Translations under genes and position numbers: made by a program
Shown here: positions 4,805 to 6,911 of the stretch, piece by piece
Position numbering within the stretch: the stretch's first letter is position 1
Layout of the letters: every line of letters begins with the position of its first letter
Assembly (NCBI GenBank): GCA_031273645.1
Contig: JAISRM010000196.1
Location: forward strand, 1 to 6,911
DNA from: Endomicrobium sp.
GTDB lineage: Bacteria; Elusimicrobiota; Endomicrobiia; Endomicrobiales; Endomicrobiaceae
DNA: 6,911 bases
Direction: 5' to 3'
The notes under the pieces: model-generated
What the model saw: only the letters and a program-made list of their open reading frames with translations
What the model was told of the DNA's origin: nothing
The model's database searches: none

Positions 4805-5332
4805 TTAAATTTCCGAAGATTCTGCGCGGTTTACAGAGACCGTTACGTTTAAAGTTTTTGCAAAAACGGCAAGTTCGCGCGAAAATTTTTCTGCCGGAAG
4901 TTTGACGGGAAGTTCGGCCTCTATTATCATAATATACGCTTTTTTTGACACGGTCGTCTGAACGTCGGTTATATTGATTTGCTTTGACGCTAAAAATGCG
5001 CTTATACCGTGAACAATGCCCGTTTTATCTTTACCATAAACGCAAATAACGTAAGAATTTGAAGTTTTCTTTTTCTTTGAAGAAAAGACCGGAATTTGCG
5101 CATAAGACAAAGACATGTCAAGTTTCTTTGACGGAACTCTTAATTTTGCGGCAAGAATTTTTAAACTTATTTCCGGATGAAGCTTTATTATAAGTATCAT
5201 GGCAAACTGTCCGTGCAGGATAGTCATCGTCGAGTCTTCTATATTGCATTTAAGTTCTGATAAAATTCCGGTTATCGCGCTTACAATTCCGGGCTTGTCT
5301 TTTCCTATAGCAGTTAAAGAAATATAAGTCAT
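4805..5332 (-). CDS. Two-ACT-domain protein, GcvR-like putative amino-acid-sensing regulator
   Basis: The 175-residue protein is two ACT domains and little else: the first at about residues 3-75 and the second at about 94-170, joined by a Lys/Ser-rich linker. Each opens with the typical ACT turn followed by a helix, GKDKPGIVSAITGIL in the first and GKDKTGIVHGISAFL in the second, and continues with an N-I-x-D strand start (NIEDSTMTI, NITDVQTTV). This architecture and length match the GcvR group (glycine cleavage system transcriptional repressor, COG2716), soluble proteins thought to sense amino acids or bind a partner regulator. No DNA-binding domain is visible, so direct repression is not implied. 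The ATG at 5332 has GGAG 5 nt upstream. The gene sits between alaS and def, and its TAA is directly followed by the def GTG, which suggests translational coupling. Ligand and target are unknown; it could equally be an uncharacterised housekeeping ACT protein. Confidence 0.85.
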   Translation of the reverse strand: MTYISLTAIGKDKPGIVSAITGILSELKCNIEDSTMTILHGQFAMILIIKLHPEISLKILAAKLRVPSKKLDMSLSYAQIPVFSSKKKKTSNSYVICVYGKDKTGIVHGISAFLASKQINITDVQTTVSKKAYIMIIEAELPVKLPAEKFSRELAVFAKTLNVTVSVNRAESSEI

Positions 5333-5342
5333 TTTAACTCCG

Positions 5343-5358
5343 ATAGGCTTTCGCCTAT
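5343..5358 (-). promoter_or_regulatory. Stem-loop directly before the ACT-domain gene's ribosome binding site
   Basis: On the minus strand ATAGGC-GAAA-GCCTAT forms a perfect 6-bp stem with a GNRA-type GAAA loop. It is followed by one C, then GGAG (5338-5341), 5 nt and the ATG at 5332. No T-run follows on the minus strand, so it is not a simple terminator. It may mark an RNA-processing point in the alaS 3' end/ACT leader or modulate ribosome access. A near-identical hairpin sits at the same place before dtd (3501-3515). Confidence 0.45.
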
Positions 5359-5389
5359 TTATAATTTTTGCCGCGCGGCTTGCGCCTTT

Positions 5390-6911
5390 TTATTTAAAAT
5401 ATTTTTCAGCATTATTTAAAGCTTCGTCTATTTTTGAAACGTCTTTTGTTCCGCCTTGGGCAAAATCCGGTTTTCCTCCTCCGGAACCGCCGATGTCTGC
5501 CGCAAAAGCTTTTGCGATTCTTCCGGCGTTTACGCCTTTTGATACAAAATCCGAAGTGGCAGAAACAATAAAAGACGATTTATCTTCATTTTTAGACGCC
5601 ATGATCAAAACTACGGAACCGGCTTTCTCTCTAAGTTTATCAGACATTTCTCTTAAAGCTTTAACGTCGGCGTCTTTTACCGGCAAGGCCAGCAGTTTAA
5701 CGCCGTTTATTTCTTTGATATTCTTTAAATATCCGTCGATTTCGCCGGATATAAGCCTGCTTTTTAAAACGCTAAGCTCTTGCTCAAGTTTTTTGTAATC
5801 GGCGGCATATTTTTGGATCTTATTTAAAATTTCGTCTTTTGAAGAACCCAAAAGTTCGGCCGCTTTTAAGATTGTGTTCTCATGGCTTAAAACATAATTT
5901 TCGGCGGAACTTCCGCAAACGGCTTCAATTCTTCTGACTCCCGCCGCTACCGAAGATTCCGAAACTATTTTAAAAAATCCTATGTCGCCGGTTCTTATTA
6001 CGTGCGTGCCGCCGCAAAGTTCCATAGAAAAATTTTCGTTTCCGTTTTTTACCGAAACCGTTCTGACAATGTCGCCGTATTTTTCGCCAAACAACGCCGT
6101 CGCGCCGCATTCGCGCGCTTTAGCGATTTTCATATTTTCTACCGCAACCGACATATTTGCTCTTATTGCCGCGTTAACTTTATTTTCAACGGCTGTAAGG
6201 TCGTCTTTTTTTACGGCGCTGTAATGAGTAAAATCAAAGCGCAAATATGAGTTTGTAACAAGAGATCCGGCCTGAGTTATATGATCTCCAAAAATTTCCC
6301 TTAAAGCCTTTTGAAGCAAATGAGTCGCAGTATGATGTCTTGCCGTTTGCTTTCTGTATTCAATGTCTATTGAAGCGCAAACTAAGTCTCCCGTTTTAAT
6401 ATTTCCTTCTAAAACTTTTACTTTATGAACAAACAGCAAACCCATAGGTTTAAAGACGTCTTCTATCTGAGCTTTAAAATAATCTCCGAAAATTGTTCCG
6501 GTATCGGCGTTTTGTCCGCCGGACTGCGCGTAAAAAGGCGTTTTGGACAAAATTATTTCGCCGCTTTCGCCGCATTTAAGTTCGTCAGCTTCTTTGCCGT
6601 TTTTTATTAAAAATAAAACTTTCCCGTCGTCTTCATATTTTTCATAGCCTGTAAATTGCGTATCGCCGGCTTTCTTTTGCAGTATCGAATAAAAAGTTAC
6701 GTCCTGTTCGCCTGAGCCGCCCCATGCCGCGCGGGATTTTTCCTGCGCTTTTTTTTGTTCGCTTTTAAAACCCGCCTCGTCGATCGCAAGTCCGTTTTCA
6801 AGAGCTATCTCTTTTGTTAAATCGTGCGGAAAACCGTAAGTGTCGTAGAGCCTGAAAACGTCAGATCCGCTTATGACAGAAGCGTTTTTTGATTTATAAG
6901 ACAATATCATA
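5390..6911 (-). CDS. alaS: Alanyl-tRNA synthetase, C-terminal part (5' end outside window)
   Basis: AlaRS charges tRNA(Ala) with alanine in the cytoplasm and hydrolyses mischarged Ser- and Gly-tRNA(Ala). About 507 codons are present, roughly 58% of a usual 870-880-residue enzyme, and the frame is open to the window edge; the first ATG at 6910 is internal. Numbering from that Met, residues 19-32 (FRLYDTYGFPHDLT) are the end of the tRNA-recognition part. Residues about 122-140 open the editing domain (TPFYAQSGGQ). HHTATH (192-197) and CGGTH (299-303) supply its HxxxH and Cys/His zinc site. Residues about 345-390 look like the coiled coil before the C-Ala (DHHA1) domain, which ends with the Gly-rich GGSGGGKPDFAQGG (474-487). 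It stops with TAA at 5390-5392. The catalytic aminoacylation domain lies outside the window. No frameshift or lost editing residue is seen. It is the first visible gene of the minus-strand cluster, 57 nt before the ACT-domain gene. Confidence 0.97.
   Translation of the reverse strand, partial: MILSYKSKNASVISGSDVFRLYDTYGFPHDLTKEIALENGLAIDEAGFKSEQKKAQEKSRAAWGGSGEQDVTFYSILQKKAGDTQFTGYEKYEDDGKVLFLIKNGKEADELKCGESGEIILSKTPFYAQSGGQNADTGTIFGDYFKAQIEDVFKPMGLLFVHKVKVLEGNIKTGDLVCASIDIEYRKQTARHHTATHLLQKALREIFGDHITQAGSLVTNSYLRFDFTHYSAVKKDDLTAVENKVNAAIRANMSVAVENMKIAKARECGATALFGEKYGDIVRTVSVKNGNENFSMELCGGTHVIRTGDIGFFKIVSESSVAAGVRRIEAVCGSSAENYVLSHENTILKAAELLGSSKDEILNKIQKYAADYKKLEQELSVLKSRLISGEIDGYLKNIKEINGVKLLALPVKDADVKALREMSDKLREKAGSVVLIMASKNEDKSSFIVSATSDFVSKGVNAGRIAKAFAADIGGSGGGKPDFAQGGTKDVSKIDEALNNAEKYFK

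Noticed and set aside
5359..5389. Terminator after alaS around the GCCGCGCGGC palindrome
   Set aside because: The self-complementary 10-mer leaves no loop and the minus strand has only a short A-run after it, not a T-run; the genes are probably co-transcribed.

Overview
The window is about 6.9 kb of AT-rich bacterial DNA in which every well-supported gene is on the minus strand. It therefore reads right to left as one or two operons about translation quality control, followed by a short degenerate tail. Low G+C, GTG and TTG starts, frameshifted remnants and small dispersed palindromic repeats suggest a host-associated, slowly eroding genome. My best guess is an Elusimicrobiota/Endomicrobium-like bacterium, but this rests on general impression, not on a marker comparison.

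Right part (6911 to 4224, minus strand): the 3' part of alaS (alanyl-tRNA synthetase editing and C-terminal domains), a two-ACT-domain protein of the GcvR type, def (peptide deformylase, GTG start directly after the preceding stop codon), and a tRNA-Arg(CCG) whose 5' end lies 4 nt after the def stop.

Middle (3487-4223): about 740 bp without a credible protein gene. It holds two related 126-150 bp elements bounded by inverted 31-nt arms. Each arm carries an ATTCCC-N8-GGGAAT palindrome, the pattern known from Neisseria dRS3 repeats. An adjoining 86-bp unit is present three times, two of them in perfect head-to-tail register, and the array ends against the ribosome binding site of dtd. A 6-bp hairpin with a T-run at 4014-4033 could terminate the right-hand operon.

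Central-left operon (3486 to 989, minus strand): dtd (D-aminoacyl-tRNA deacylase, TTG start), a PflX-type radical SAM protein, a Memo-family protein, and a small TM2-like membrane protein. The first three genes are joined by ATGA start/stop overlaps. Radical SAM plus Memo recalls the uncharacterised AmmeMemoRadiSam system, but no AMMECR1 gene is visible and the radical SAM protein is of the PflX type.

Left part (1-988): about 580 bp of mostly decayed sequence (406-988) holds a frameshifted 70-codon remnant, GC-rich inverted repeats and an 11-bp tandem repeat. It is followed by a short gene resembling DUF7662 proteins. That gene's reading frame appears to continue, after a one-base shift, in a second open frame running off the window edge.

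In functional terms alaS, def, tRNA-Arg and dtd all serve the making or proofreading of aminoacyl-tRNA and nascent protein. Dtd is known to clear Gly-tRNA(Ala), an AlaRS error product, so alaS and dtd on one strand of one locus make biological sense. No completely new multi-gene system is evident. The most unusual items are the compensated hairpin repeats, the PflX-Memo pairing and the frame-split gene at the left edge.
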